Shown here: piece after piece, positions 11,742-23,233 of the stretch | Layout: the number at the start of each line of letters is the position of its first letter | How positions within the stretch are numbered: position 1 is the first letter of the stretch | Source: Bryum argenteum | Taxonomy: Eukaryota > Streptophyta > Bryopsida > Bryales > Bryaceae | Length of the DNA: 64,000 nucleotides | NCBI GenBank assembly: GCA_037043015.1 | Contig: CM073328.1 | Location: 62,001 to 126,000 of the forward strand | Direction: 5' to 3' | Made by a program: the position numbers and the translations under genes | Notes under the pieces: model-generated | What the model saw: only the letters and a program-made list of their open reading frames with translations | The model's database searches: none | Told to the model about the DNA's origin: nothing

Positions 11742-14000
11742 TTACATCTTACGGAGACTCATATTGTACGGTGGTGACAGGATGGGAGGTGATCTTTGGG
11801 GTGAACTCGCCGTGGTGTGTTGCCGTGGAGATTGATGCGGTGTTTGCTCCTGATCGGTGAATCCCTCCGGTATGTCTACTCTCTCCTCCCCTATCTGTGT
11901 CGAGAACTGGTACAAATCCTCCCCGGAGTTCGTGTCTCCCCCCCTGTCCTCGGTTTGTGCGTGTGTGTGCCCCTCGTATGCCTCGTCGTCGTCGTCCATA
12001 GGGGCGTGGCTCCGAGGCTGTGTGAGCTCCGGCTCCACCATGGTTTGGGGCTGTGCTTCCTCCTCGTCCTCGCCCAGGAAGGCTTCTCCTTGGCTGCCCC
12101 AGTTATGATCGAAGCCCTCGAGCTCCAGTGCCACCAGTGCATCTCCTGTGCATTGGTCGAGGAATACCGCGGGGGGTTCCATGGATGTGGGTGGTGCGGA
12201 CCACAGCATTTGATATGCTGTGGCTGCAATTACTCGGGCCGCGTTGGTTGTCCATGCCAATTTATTGGCCTCGAAATTCTCCCTGGCATTGTCAATCTCC
12301 TGGCGTTGCCGTTGTAGTGCTGTAATGTCCACGGTGCTGGTTGACGGGGCCGAGGATTTACCGGTGAGTTCCTCGGTCAAGGCCTTGCATTTGGCCACGA
12401 GCTCGACTGTCTGTTGGTCCAGTCGAGCAATCCTCTCGCGGTCCCGGGTGCTCTGCTCTTCGAAGGTTTTGGACCTCTCCGTGGCTGCCTGTAGTTCCAA
12501 ATCCCGTGCGTCGAGCTGGTTCTGAAGGGAGGTCACCTGCCCCTGGATGTGCTCGGTGTTGAGCTGAACCTCCCTCTTGTATTCCTCCATCGCTTTGCGA
12601 GCCGCGGTCTGTGTTGCGTGTACGAGCTGTGCCGTATGACGCTTGTGTCTGGCTTCCCAGTCCTTATGTTTGGCCGTGGCTGCCTGTTGCTGCTGCTCCG
12701 CAGTGTGGAGGAATTTCAGCATTTCCTCCATACACTTCTCCATGGTATGCTTCTGTGCGTTGAATTCCGTGGCGTGTGGGCCTAACTGTGTGGCCGTGGA
12801 GGTACTAGCGATTTCCATGGGGGCTGCTTCTATTGTACTGTCCTCCTCGGTGCGTGGGCGCTTTCCCCGGGGTGTTGGCGTGGTGTCAGGCCTCTCCGCC
12901 GCTGCCAATTCGCGCTGTATGTCCAGGAATGTCCCCATGGCCCAGGGGTGGTGGTTCACTCGATGATAATCGAGGAAATGGCCAATAAATTGCGTCAAAA
13001 AAGGGGCAATGGGGCTCTCGTATTCATCGCTCCGGGCGTGCCCTTTGATTTGGTTGACGCGTTCGGCCCACGAGTTTGCCCCGATTAATCTTCTCGCCAC
13101 GGCCCGCCATGACGCACAGGGCAATCTGATCCGGGTGTACTGCATTGCAGTCGTTCCGGAAAAACACTTGGCTGAGTATGCCGCGGATCCGCCCAAACCA
13201 TGGATCGGGCATATTCGGGTTGCTCCTCGTGATGTCGTACACATCGAACTTGTTATCTCCTTTCACGGGGTAGCCGTCAGTATAAATCGAGGTGTCGGGT
13301 TGGGGAAGTGTGCTGGTCTGAGGCGACCATCTCGTAACTCCGGTGCCATCCCATCCGAAAAACTGGTGTAGGTATCTCGGGGAGTACCGCACGAGGACTC
13401 CCTCTACGACCCCGGCCACGTCTGTATTGCAAGGGTCCTCCCTCTGTCTTTCCCTCATGGATGCGATGAAGGCTCTGCATCGGCCGAGGTCGATATTAGC
13501 GCGGAGGTGGTCTGCATACCGGAGCAACCCTGCCGTCGCGAGCCACTCCGCGTCCGGGTACTTCTTCCATTCTGCAATCTGCCTCGGGACATACAAGGGC
13601 TTGCGCTCCCGGGGGGCACCTCGCGCCATGGCTGTCGAGTCCTGCACCGAGGGATTCACACGGGGAGAGAGAGAGCTGCAAATCGGCGAAGTATGACTAG
13701 GAAGCGAGAGGCAGCAAGCGCAAAGCTGTAACACTGACTGCGAGGCACTGAGAACACTCCCTGGGCAATTCCCCGGCTTTTGAGCTTTCACTCGTCGCTG
13801 AGAGGAGAAAGTGGGAGTGATGATGGATCTGCCCGTGGCGGCGGTGTCTTTTAAAGGGTGAGGTGATGATGCCTCGGGAGTAAATGATGCCTCGGTCGGA
13901 TCCAGGGGGGTAATTATGGCATTGATTGGCCATTCCTCGGGGGTCGGGTGGTGACTGAGACTCCCTGGATTTTTGTCATGGATGACATGGATGTGGTTGA
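11742..14000 (-). pseudogene. G2 extra 3' ORF region with long coiled coil
   Basis: Between integrase and the 3' LTR lie two large overlapping minus-strand frames. The upstream one includes a segment starting MARGAPRERKPLYVPRQ with conserved-looking YSPRYLHQFFGWDG and NMPDPWFGRIRGIL. The downstream one has a globular start and then about 150 residues of heptad-like Q/E/K/A-rich coiled coil (MEEMLKFLHTAEQQQQAATA onward) followed by an acidic tail. I see no signal peptide or membrane segment, so it is not obviously env-like. Tat-lineage elements are known to carry an additional ORF here (some with a plant-mobile-domain fold); kinship with those is a guess. A decayed relative seems present in G1. 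Confidence 0.6.
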
Positions 14001-14436
14001 TGTATGCACATGGGATGTGCATGGGTATGGCCGAGGCGGGGAAGTATCCCTGTGCTGCTAAGTCCCAGGGGCTGACAACGTAGTCTTCTGACGGAGTCCG
14101 TTCGTGTAGTTGGTGCTGTTCCCCGGTGCCTCGTGTGTCTCCCTCGGATTTTGGTCTCCCTGGCTCCTGCATTTTTCCACGGTGCGCTGCCTGGCTTTGC
14201 CTGATGCCTTGGTAATTTTGGGTCTTGTGTGGAGTACTCCCGGCTGTCGTGGTTTGTGTGTTGTTGCTCGTTGTGTCCATATCCTGTGCCTCGTCTGCCA
14301 ATGTCTTATGAATGTCTTGCAGACTTAGGGCCGTCGTTAGCCGTGGCACCGTGGCGTGTAATCTTGTTTGAGCTTGGCGGAATTGACAATTGTAGCATGG
14401 GGGTCGAAATGGGTGCTGTTGACGAGGAGCACTGTG

Positions 14437-17400
14437 TTATTGGGCAGCGCTAATTGTACGGTGTAGGGGCCGTGCCATATCGATTCGAATTTGGATCGTT
14501 TGAGTTTGGAATCTCGGGGGCACCAGAGTACTTGGTCCCCTTTTTGGAACACTCGTGGGGGCTGCGTACCTTGGAAGTGGCGTGCGGCCAGGGTTTGTTT
14601 GTGTAGTATGTGTGTAGATGCCGAGGCCCGAATTTCCTCCGGATGATGGAGGTCCACGATCGAGTTGCGAGTATCTGTGCGGTGTATAATCCCGTGGCTG
14701 AAGGGTGTGAAATGTCGGCACGATGTATTCCGTGGGTAGCAGAGGTTGCGTACCAAAAACCATTTCGAACGGGCTTGCATTTGTGGCGGTTTTTACAGCT
14801 ACGCGGTATGCCCAAAGTGCAGCTGGTAAGCAGTCATCCCAATCTGCCTGATTTGCATGCACAAATCGTTTTAGCATATTGATCAAGGTTTTGTTTGTTG
14901 ATTCCGCTTGCCCGTTTCCTTGTGGATAGTACACGGTGCTGGTCCGATGTTTGATGACATGGTTGTCCAGGAGATCTTGGATCACAGTGTTCACGAAGTG
15001 AGTCCCCTGGTCGGAGATTATCTCCAGTGGGCATCCAAACCGAGTGATAATGTTTTCGTAGATGAACGTGGCCGTGACGACCGCGGTGTTAGTTCGTAGT
15101 GGCTTGGCCTCGACCCACTTTGTGGTATAATCCGTGGCGACGAGTATGTATTTGTAACCTTGGCGTGTCGTGGGTTTTATTGGGCCCACGAAATCTAAAC
15201 CCCATCGCTGAAATGGTCCCAGTGGAGGTATCGATTTTAACGGCGACTTGCCTTGGTGCTGGAAATTCGTCGTGGAGATTTGACAGGCATGGCAATTTTT
15301 GACATAGGTGATTACGTCTTTGTGCATTGTCGGCCACCAATACTTGGCAGAGAGTATCTTCTTCACCGTGGTGTCGGGGCCTTGGTGCCCTCCCGCGGGT
15401 CCGTCGTGGAGGTGTTCTATTATCTGTTGCTGTTGTTTGGTTGGTACACACAACCGAACCTCTTGATCCGGTCCTCGTTTGTACAGTTTTCCTTGGACCA
15501 CGGTGTATGGCAGAGTAGTCTGCACAAAACTGATTGTACGTGTTCCTGTTAACTCCGCGGGGGTAATGCCCGTGGTGAGGTAGCGCACGATGTTGGCCCT
15601 CCAATCCTCCTCGGTTTCCCCGGGGTCCTTTTCGATCTGCATGGCTTGTACGTAGGCCTCGTTAAAAGAATCATCTATTCCTTCCGCGGTGGTGTTAGTA
15701 TCCCGGGATAGGTAATCCGCCACGATGTGACGCTTCCCTGGAACGTATACCACTTCGAAATCGTATTCGAGCAGTATCATGATCCAACGCGCCACTCTCC
15801 CTGTAACCAAAGTTTGGTTTACGAGGTACGACAAGCTGTGGTGATCAACCATGAATCGAAATTTCTTCCCGAGGAGGTAATGCCTAAACTTTTTAACAGC
15901 GTATATCATGGCCAAGGCCTCGCGTTCCGTGGTAGAGTAGTTTCGTTCTGCTTGGTTGAGAAGTCGGCTAGCGTAGGCCACGGGTTGATCGTGCTTACCG
16001 TTTATGTTTTGGGCCAACATGACTCCCACGGCAATGTTAGACGCGTCGGTATGCACGTGGAAAGGCCGGGACCAGTCCGGGGCGATGAGGATGGGTGCAT
16101 TTGAGTATGCTCGCTTGATCTTCTCCAGCGCGCCTTTTGTGCCTCCGGTGTCGATCCCTCGGGTAGACGTATTGGGCGTGATTTAACGCCGTGATTGAGA
16201 AGGCATTATGTGGGCAAGTTTTTCGATGTAGATCCGATTAAAGCGTGCTAATCCTGCGAGTCGTTGTACACCCTTTTGATTGGTTGGCGGTGTCATATCC
16301 AAGATATCCTTGATCTTCTCAGGGTCGGGGAGTTTACCATGTTTACACACGATGTAGCCCAGGATAACGCCGGCGAAGTACAGGAACATGCACTTGTCTG
16401 CGTTGAGGCTCACCCCATTGGATCTACACGCGTTGAAAATTTGCCGGAGATGCGAGACGTGGTCTTTCATCCTACCGTAGACGGTGCCATCATCTAAGTA
16501 GATTCGGAAAAATTGTTTGAGGTATGGTCTGAAGATTAGTTCCATAACTCGTTGAAATGTCATGGGTGCATTTTTGGCCCCGAAGGGCATTCTTTCGAAT
16601 TGGTAAGGTCCCCATTCCGTGGAAAAGGCCGTCTTGCCTTTGTCTTGTTCTGCCATGGCCACTTGATAGTATCCCGAAAAGCAGTCCAGGAACGAGTACA
16701 TTTCGTGTCCTGCTACTTCATCTATAATTTCCTCCATGTAGGGCAACGGATAGTGGTCATTTTTTGTGGCTGCGTTGAGTTTTCTGAAGTCCACACAGAT
16801 GCGCAATGTACCATTTTTCTTAGGAATGATGACCATGGGTGATAACCATGGTGCCGCGTCCACGGGGGATATGAACTTAGCGTGGAGCAATTTGTCGAGC
16901 TCAGTTTTGACCCGGGCAGCGTAATTCGGGTTCATCCTGTACCGCCGTTGTTGCACCGGTGTAGCACCGGGGACGAGGTCGATGGTATGCTCGGCTAGGG
17001 CATTGGGAATGCCCTTCAAGTCTTCGTGATTCCACGCGAATATGTCTCTGTACTCATGGAACAAGGCGATGGCGGCTTGTTTAATTTCCGGGGGCGCGTC
17101 GGTATTAATTTTGATGTATTTCGGGTCATCCGCTGTTCCGAGGTTAACCAACTGTACCCTTTCCTTGGCTCCGTGGGTCCATCCTGTGATGGTCTCGTGA
17201 TGTAGTGCCTTTTTTGCAGGGACAGCATTGACCACGACCTCCTCGTCTATCTCCCGGGTAAAGTGGGCGGGGATGTCTAACTTTTCTCCTTCCTGTACCA
17301 AGCTGGCCAAGTGTATCTCGGCCATGGGTACGAGGCTGGGATGGACATGCAACACCAGAGCCTCTTGTTCGTTGGTGAACTGCCTTGGCCAGTCTGTTCC

Positions 17401-18000
17401 CGTCGATGTCCTAATTTGACTCATCTTGGCTCGGGTCAGGCAGCTATCCACAGGTATGACCACGGTTCTCCCTTGGCGTTGGATGTGTATTTGGTTCTTG
17501 GTCCAATCATGAATTGCCTCCATGTCTCGTAACCAGGGTCTTCCTAATATAACCGGGAAACCGCTGTCTTGAGGCATGTCGATTACCACAAATGTTGCCG
17601 GGGTGGAGACCCCGTGTATTGTGATTCCGACCATGGTAAGAATTCCCAGGGGTGTGACAGGTGCGTCATTAGCCATGCGCAAGATGAATCGCGCGCTGCG
17701 GGGTTGTGGTAGTCCCAGCGCTTGTCTAACGTGGTTACTCATTACGTTTACACCTGATCCCCCGTCAACGAGGACGTTGGTCAGTGTCTGTCCTCCCAAT
17801 TGGACATGGATCACCGCGGCATCCGGGTCTAATGTGGTGGCGTTAACCTCCACGAACTCGGGGTCTGGTTTGGCCGTGGTTATGGCGGTTTGTTGTAGGT
17901 ACTGTTGTAATTCCGGGCTGATCTGTAATAATTTAGCCAGGGTGATCGTCACATTGGTAGTGTCGAGGATTCGTTGTAATGCGGGGTCCGTGGCACGCCT
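14437..18000 (-). pseudogene. G2 pol region (PR-RT-RH-INT)
   Basis: Protease VLVDGGSGVNVMS near 17765, RT with LRICVDFRKLNAATK near 16800 and FFRIYLDDGTVYG near 16500, RNase [11 protein letters not shown] at about 16050, integrase zinc finger with CHACQIS near 15290, core with [16 protein letters not shown] near 15180, and GPY-type WHGPYTV near 14470. Long open stretches remain, so the element is young, but the region is interrupted about twice. Confidence 0.93.
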
Positions 18001-19467
18001 CTGGTCCGTGGGTGCCATTTCCAGATCCTTTTGCAGATCCGTTCGAAGATTATGTAATCGTTCCCAGTGGTTTTCGGGAATGGTTTCTTGTGTTCCACCA
18101 CGTGGGTCGGGGAGCGTGTTTTTGACCTTGTGGTTACCGCGGAGGCCGAGATTGTGGAAATGCTGGCTTCCGGCCCGTGTACCTCAGCAAGTGTCACCCC
18201 TCCTCGCCTGTGACCCGTGGAGTTTGCGTTGGGAGGCCCCGTGGATGTACTGGCCCGATTTTGTGCCCACTTCTGTTTTAGTACCGGGCATTGGCTTCGT
18301 CTATGGTCCAGGCCCCCGCATTCCCAGCAAGCGTCTGTGCGCCCTGGTTGGAAAGCGTCCACATTAACCTCCTCGGGATATACCGCGGCCATGGTGTTTC
18401 TGGGGCGTCTAGGATCCTGGGTCGGGGTTGTATTTGTTGAATACCAACACCTTCCATGGTGTGTTTTTCCACATGTCTCGCATAACTGTGGTGCGAGCCT
18501 AGCATCCTGGCGCGCCGCGGGTAGAGGTAACAGGGGGGTTTGGGTCTGTTTCAGGGCTGTGAGCTCTCGGCTGATATCGTTGGCCGCGGAGAGGATGTCG
18601 GGCAGTGTCTTTACACCACGGATAACGATACCCTGTTGTATCCATGGGAGTAGTCCTTTTTTAAACCACTCACACATGTATTCTTCTTCGGGTCGTTGGC
18701 TAAGTTTGTCGGCCAACTGTTTAAATCTATCGTAAAATTTGTCCACAGGCTCATTCGTGGATTGGGTAATCGAACCCAGCGCTCGGAGAACTTCCGAGCT
18801 TGTTTTTAATTTCCTAAACTTATGTAGGAAGCTGCGCTCCATGTCCTCCCAACTAGCATTGAGGTGTTCGGATTCAAGTCAATGTACCCAGTTGATGTGA
18901 TTCCCTTGGAGCGTGGTGTCAAGATATTTTGTAGGTCCGAGGCATTAACGATGCCGTTCGTGCTGGCTATCACCTTGAACCTTCGATATGCGGTCGGATC
19001 CCTGCACTCGTCAAACACGGGTATGGTATCTTGGGTAACTTGGCATGAGTGTCAAGGCTCCCCGGGGTGTGTGACACAGTGGGTAATCCCGTGGGTACCG
19101 CTACTGGTGCCGGTGATGGCATCCCCGAGGTGCTTGAGCTGGCCGCGGCGTTGTTCCCCTGCGGTATGGTGGCCGACCGTACTGCTTCTGCTGGTTCACC
19201 CACACTCCTTGGCGTGGAAGCAATAACCTCGGGGGCAACATTACCTTGGATGTCTCGATATTTCAGGCTGAGCAACTCCAATTTAGCATTCGTGGCCTCA
19301 TTCTGGGCCGCTAGATCCGTCATTTGTTGCTTCATCCATTGTAGTAATTCTCTGGTCTCATCTTCATGTTGCACGATTTCTTCCATATCTGCAACTATAT
19401 TTTCCACGGCTTTTTCCGCGGCGTGTTTTTTCGGGGGCATTTTCCTTCCCTGCAGGCTCGTAGCCAA
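18000..19467 (-). pseudogene. G2 gag region
   Basis: Gag starting MPPKKHAAEKA with a helical N-terminus (ELLQWMKQQMTDLAAQNEA) and the retrotransposon-gag core (KLKTSSEVLRALG, PVDKFYDRFKQLADKLSQRP), then a knuckle-like CWECGGLDHRRSQC near 18300. Closely similar to G1 gag. Broken. Confidence 0.87.
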
Positions 19468-19494
19468 AGAATCTTTCTCTTTCTATCTCTCTCT

Positions 19495-19497
<3 letters not shown>

Positions 19498-19541
<44 letters not shown>
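19498..19541. repeat. T44 homopolymer in G2 leader
   Basis: A run of 44 T on the plus strand (A on the element strand), preceded by a CT-rich stretch, between gag and the primer site. The length is probably unreliable in any assembly. Confidence 0.9.
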
Positions 19542-19544
<3 letters not shown>

Positions 19545-19576
19545 TCAGTACTCCATCCCCAGCATGGTCGCCAAAA

Positions 19577-20439
19577 TGTTAGCCGGGGTCACGGTATGGA
19601 GGTGTCCGAGGTAACGGGGGAAGGGGAAGGAGGAAGGGACGGGAGTATGAGAAGACCGAGGGGTGGTCTTCTACCGTGGGTACCCAGGGACGGGGGTATG
19701 CTTGGGAACCGGCGTTGGGGATACCCGTGGGTATCACAGGCGAGGAGTTATCTCCGGGTCTAGGCGGACCATCGTAGTCGTTGACTACACTCGTAATCAC
19801 TTTGGTGATTGAGCCGATCGGGGGCAACCTACAGGCCGAGGGGGTGTCTTGGACCGACTGCAGCCCATGGTTACACTCGCGGCGGGGCGTCTCTGATCGG
19901 TGTGCTCACTCCTCGTCCTGGTCCATGGCTCAGTGTCTCCGTGGCGCAACAAGGAGCTGAGGAAATGGTTACACACAACCACGGCGTGTTCGTCCTCCTG
20001 AGACACACTTGATCCGAGGATTGCCACGGGCCTCTCGCGCGACACTGGTGTTAGAGCGAGGAAGAATAGAAGGGAAGAGGGAGAGTTTGGTGACTAGACA
20101 GAGTAGCGTAGAATCGAGCCCGTATTGCATTGCATTAGTGAAACTGCCGAATGGCTACAAGAGGTGTTTGCGGAAAGGGAGCACTCACGGCTATCACTAC
20201 TCGTGCGATACTGCGACTAGTGTTTGTGTAATTCTATCACTATTTATAATAAAACCTAATCTTCTTCTTATTTGTTGTTGCCTTAATTGCTTCGCGTCCC
20301 GCGGTCTCGATCCTCGGCCCCTGTCTATCTGTGCGACACCGCACCTCGGCCTCGAGCCCGTAGTAGCTTCTTCAGAACTCCATGGTCTCCCCGTGGCTTG
20401 GTCTTCGGTAATGATACCCGCATGCTATGGCGGGTAACA
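19577..20439 (-). repeat. G2 5' LTR
   Basis: 863 bp with the same TG...CA ends as 10357-11207. It is adjacent to the primer-binding region TTTTGGCGACCATG (19563-19576, element strand). Confidence 0.93.
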
Positions 20440-20444
20440 TGGTA

Positions 20445-21106
20445 AATGGCATGCAAATCAAGCATAGTACATCAAATTCAGCGGCTCGTGATGTGGTGAT
20501 TGCGGAGGAGGCCACTTGTCGAGATGCGAATGTGGAGATGCATCCAAGTGGGAGTTTGGAGCCACTATGGTGATTGGGGTGGAAACAACTCCAATTTCAG
20601 CGTGCGTTGTACAAGAGGCTCAAGTTGGAGAAAAGCCTAAAGGAGTGCAAGAGCCGAAAGAGACACAAGAGGAGGATGTGGAGGTTGAATCACAGGAAGA
20701 AGATTGAAGAGGGGCAGTGTGCACAAGGCCCATGGTATCCAATAAGGGAGAGGTGGTCACTTGGTGAGTGGTAGTTAAACCATATTCTTCCACCATCTAT
20801 TGAGGTTGAACGTGCAAATCTTATTTGTTTTTTGATGATACTTTGAGTTTGGGTGATGCTTTGCAAAGTGTGCATGCAAGCAAGTGGGAGTTGACCAAAC
20901 AAGACAAGTAGACATCTAGTATGGCCAATGGCACATGGGAATTGGCTTTGTTGCCAAATGCAAGCAGGAAAGTTAGAAGATGGAGAGGAGAGCTTGAGGT
21001 ATTAGCAAATGGAGGACATGGTGGGAAATATGTGGACCAAGGCGTTTGCCAAGGTGAGGCACAAGGAGATGGGATTGCGAGGAGAAAACTACTCGCAAAG
21101 TGGGAG
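20445..21106 (+). pseudogene. C1 distal remnant
   Basis: Copia sequence that continues after G2. It has only short open stretches; one reads NGTWELALLP, resembling the start of the copia reverse-transcriptase region. A polypurine tract (aaagtgggag) directly precedes the 3' LTR. Confidence 0.7.
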
Positions 21107-21417
21107 TGTTAGAGATTAGGTTGCTCGTAGTTTATAAGAGCAACTAATAGGTTTTAGAGTATGTTAGAGTAAGTAATGGAGGCTAGGTCTTAGTCCTCTA
21201 GGGTGTTTGAAGAGGGCTGGTCCTAAAAGCCTTAGAGAGACAAGAGAGGACTTAGCCTCTCGGTTATCCCATATTGTTTGTAGCACCATGTGCCTACCTA
21301 TGGATACATAAGCAAGGGCTTGGAATGAGTATGTATCTCATTCAAGCATTCATTGCTCTACCTTGTGTGTAAGCTTTGATGTTTGTATTCTCTCTCACCC
21401 TCTATTGAGCTTCAATA
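21107..21417 (+). repeat. C1 3' LTR
   Basis: 311 bp, TGTTAGAGATTAGG...GAGCTTCAATA, followed by the ACTGT target duplication. Confidence 0.9.
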
Positions 21418-21422
21418 ACTGT

Positions 21423-22258
21423 GATGTGAATGTAATTATCCACCCTTAAAAATTAGGTTTCTCTTTCCCAAATTTCTCACAAATATTGAACATGAGATTG
21501 GGCCTTGGATGGGGCCTTCCAGTATAAAGTCTTCTGGCTCAATCGAAGACCCAATTCAATGTAGACTTTTTTGCTTTGGCCCTCCAGTTAGACCTTGGGA
21601 TTTTACATTGCAAGGCTTCATGCACTGCACATTCGGAAGTTGGGGTCCAAGTCAAGACCCAATTCAAGTCGATTGAACCGGTGGATTGGTATTTGGTGCA
21701 TTTTTGTGCTTTGCATTTGAGAGCCCGGTTCAAAATCGGGACGTCTAGTCCGATGAGACAAAACGGGATGTCCACCATCTTGTCCATTACATTGTGGAGG
21801 AAACTTGCCATGTCATCTATCTTTTTGTTCGTCGAGTGAATGATTTAAGATCGCTCTAGTGGACGTCTTGAGATTTTCATTCTTCTACCCTTCAATTACA
21901 AGAAATAATATACATATTATTATTTCACTACATAGTAAAATCCATATGAGTTTGTCCATTTGGACAAGTTTGGGGAGGTGACCCCAAATTTGTCCGAAGA
22001 AACATGTTTATTGTGTAGAATTTTGGTGGGAGAGAATGCCAACATGGCAAATCCCCTCCTGCGGACATCCCTTGATCGAAAGGGACTGGACAAAACCTAG
22101 ACATTGGCCAATGAGAAGCCAAATAATTTCATCCACCTCCACTGGACGTCCCAGTGTGAATCGGGCCTGAGAGACCCAAAAGTGAAGTCATGGTGGATCT
22201 GTCCAAGACTCCAAGGTGACTCCTTGTGCGCTCCATCCATTTCCCGACCTGCTCAACC
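21423..22258 (+). other. Non-coding part of copy A
   Basis: No gene seen. Homologous to 31853-32697. Differences between the two copies fall mostly at CAG/CTG sites of copy B (for example CAGACTG in B against AAGATCG in A near 21850). Confidence 0.7.
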
Positions 22259-22267
22259 CCTAACGTT

Positions 22268-23224
22268 GGGTAAGCGTTCATAGGAGCTACCAAGGAGGAT
22301 GGAGGAGGGGTAATGGGCCCCCTAATTTTTTGATGTATAGACATTAAATGCCAAAGAGTAGGCTTCCAAGGGTAATTTGGGGTCGCAGACCTCAAATTTG
22401 AATTCAGAATTATCAGGACGGCCTTGGGTGGTCCCCATGGATTCTAGCCCTGGAATGTCGGAGCGGCCATTTTATGTCCGATGAACAGAACATTTTCACT
22501 GTAACCTATTATTGCGGGATGAATTTCATTCATGATTTTTGTAATTGGATTTATGAATGATAATAGCATATCATGGAATTCATTTGAGGTCATTTAAGGT
22601 ATTTCCTAAGATCACATGTGGTATGAAAGTTGAAAGAATGGTTAAAAACAAGTCACCACACAGTTCATTTCTGCAACTTTTTCCTACTTTTATTAAGTCT
22701 CAAATTTAGGCAACTAAATGATCTCTTTTGAGTTCAAGCTCAATTCATAAAATGAATCTTACCAAGTCTTGTTTCTACTCCAAGTTAGAATTTCAAGAAA
22801 TTCCTAATATCTAGTGATTTCTCGACACCTTAAGTTTACATGCCTATAGGGTCTCTTTCTCAATTTTCAAATATAGCATGACACGAAACCATGGATTACA
22901 CCATGCTATTCTTCACTACAATGTCCCCTTATTCCAAAAATTTCAGATTTTTTGAAAGTGATTTGTATTTGATATGAATTATTTTTGGTTTTTCTTTGAA
23001 AATTCACTTGAATTTCAAATCTTCCCAAAAAAATCTGAAATTTTTACAGCATATGAAAAGCATGTGATCACATCTACGAAAAATAAAATAAAATATTTTA
23101 CTTTCAGGTAAAGTGGCGAAATGGAGGATTCAGAGTAAGACATATCAAAGTTCAGGCCACGGTTATGGGCTCCGACGTTCTAGGGCTAGGGTGCCTCCTT
23201 GGTAGCTGCTACGAACCATTGCCC
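22268..23224. mobile_element. MULE-like MITE, 957 bp
   Basis: Terminal inverted repeats of about 30 bp begin GGGTAAGCGTTC at the left and, reverse-complemented, GGGCAATGGTTC at the right, and both run into AGCTACCAAGGAGG. A 9-bp duplication CCTAACGTT flanks it (22259-22267 and 23225-23233). Copy B lacks it and has a single uninterrupted site near 32698-32708. The 9-bp duplication and G-rich termini fit Mutator-like elements. The body is A/T-rich with no transposase, so it is non-autonomous. Confidence 0.85.
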
Positions 23225-23233
23225 CCTAACGTT

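Larger units (their letters stand above)
10357..20439 (-). mobile_element. Ty3/gypsy element G2 nested in C1
   Basis: A 10,083-bp minus-strand LTR element with LTRs at 10357-11207 and 19577-20439 and an exact 5-bp target duplication TGGTA (10352-10356 and 20440-20444). Order in element sense: 5' LTR, primer site, T-rich/A-rich leader, gag, protease, reverse transcriptase, RNase H, integrase, long extra 3' ORF region, polypurine tract, 3' LTR. The DGGSG protease and integrase type match G1 (OTA-like). It looks nearly whole, with about four or five coding interruptions. It inserted into C1 in the opposite orientation. Confidence 0.95.
7617..21417 (+). mobile_element. Ty1/copia element C1, interrupted by G2
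   Basis: Copia-type LTR element on the plus strand with 311-bp LTRs at both ends, flanked by the 5-bp duplication ACTGT (7612-7616 and 21418-21422). Without G2 the element is only about 3.7 kb. It keeps a long leader, gag, zinc knuckle, protease and GAG-pre-integrase, but the reverse transcriptase and RNase H and most of the integrase are absent, so it looks like a deletion derivative. The LTRs differ at about three positions in 311, so it is fairly young. The empty site in copy B shows it inserted after, or on only one side of, the segmental duplication. Confidence 0.93.

Noticed and set aside
11058-12966. Plus-strand open frames opposite the G2 3' ORF region
   Set aside because: Cys/Leu/Val-rich products typical of antisense reading of a coiled-coil gene; no recognisable domain.
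11742-14349. Env-like gene in G2
   Set aside because: No signal peptide, membrane segment or glycosylation-rich ectodomain is seen; coiled coil alone is not enough.
17576-18735. Long plus-strand open frames (263 and 172 codons) inside G2
   Set aside because: They mirror the conserved minus-strand protease/gag frames and are not independent genes.
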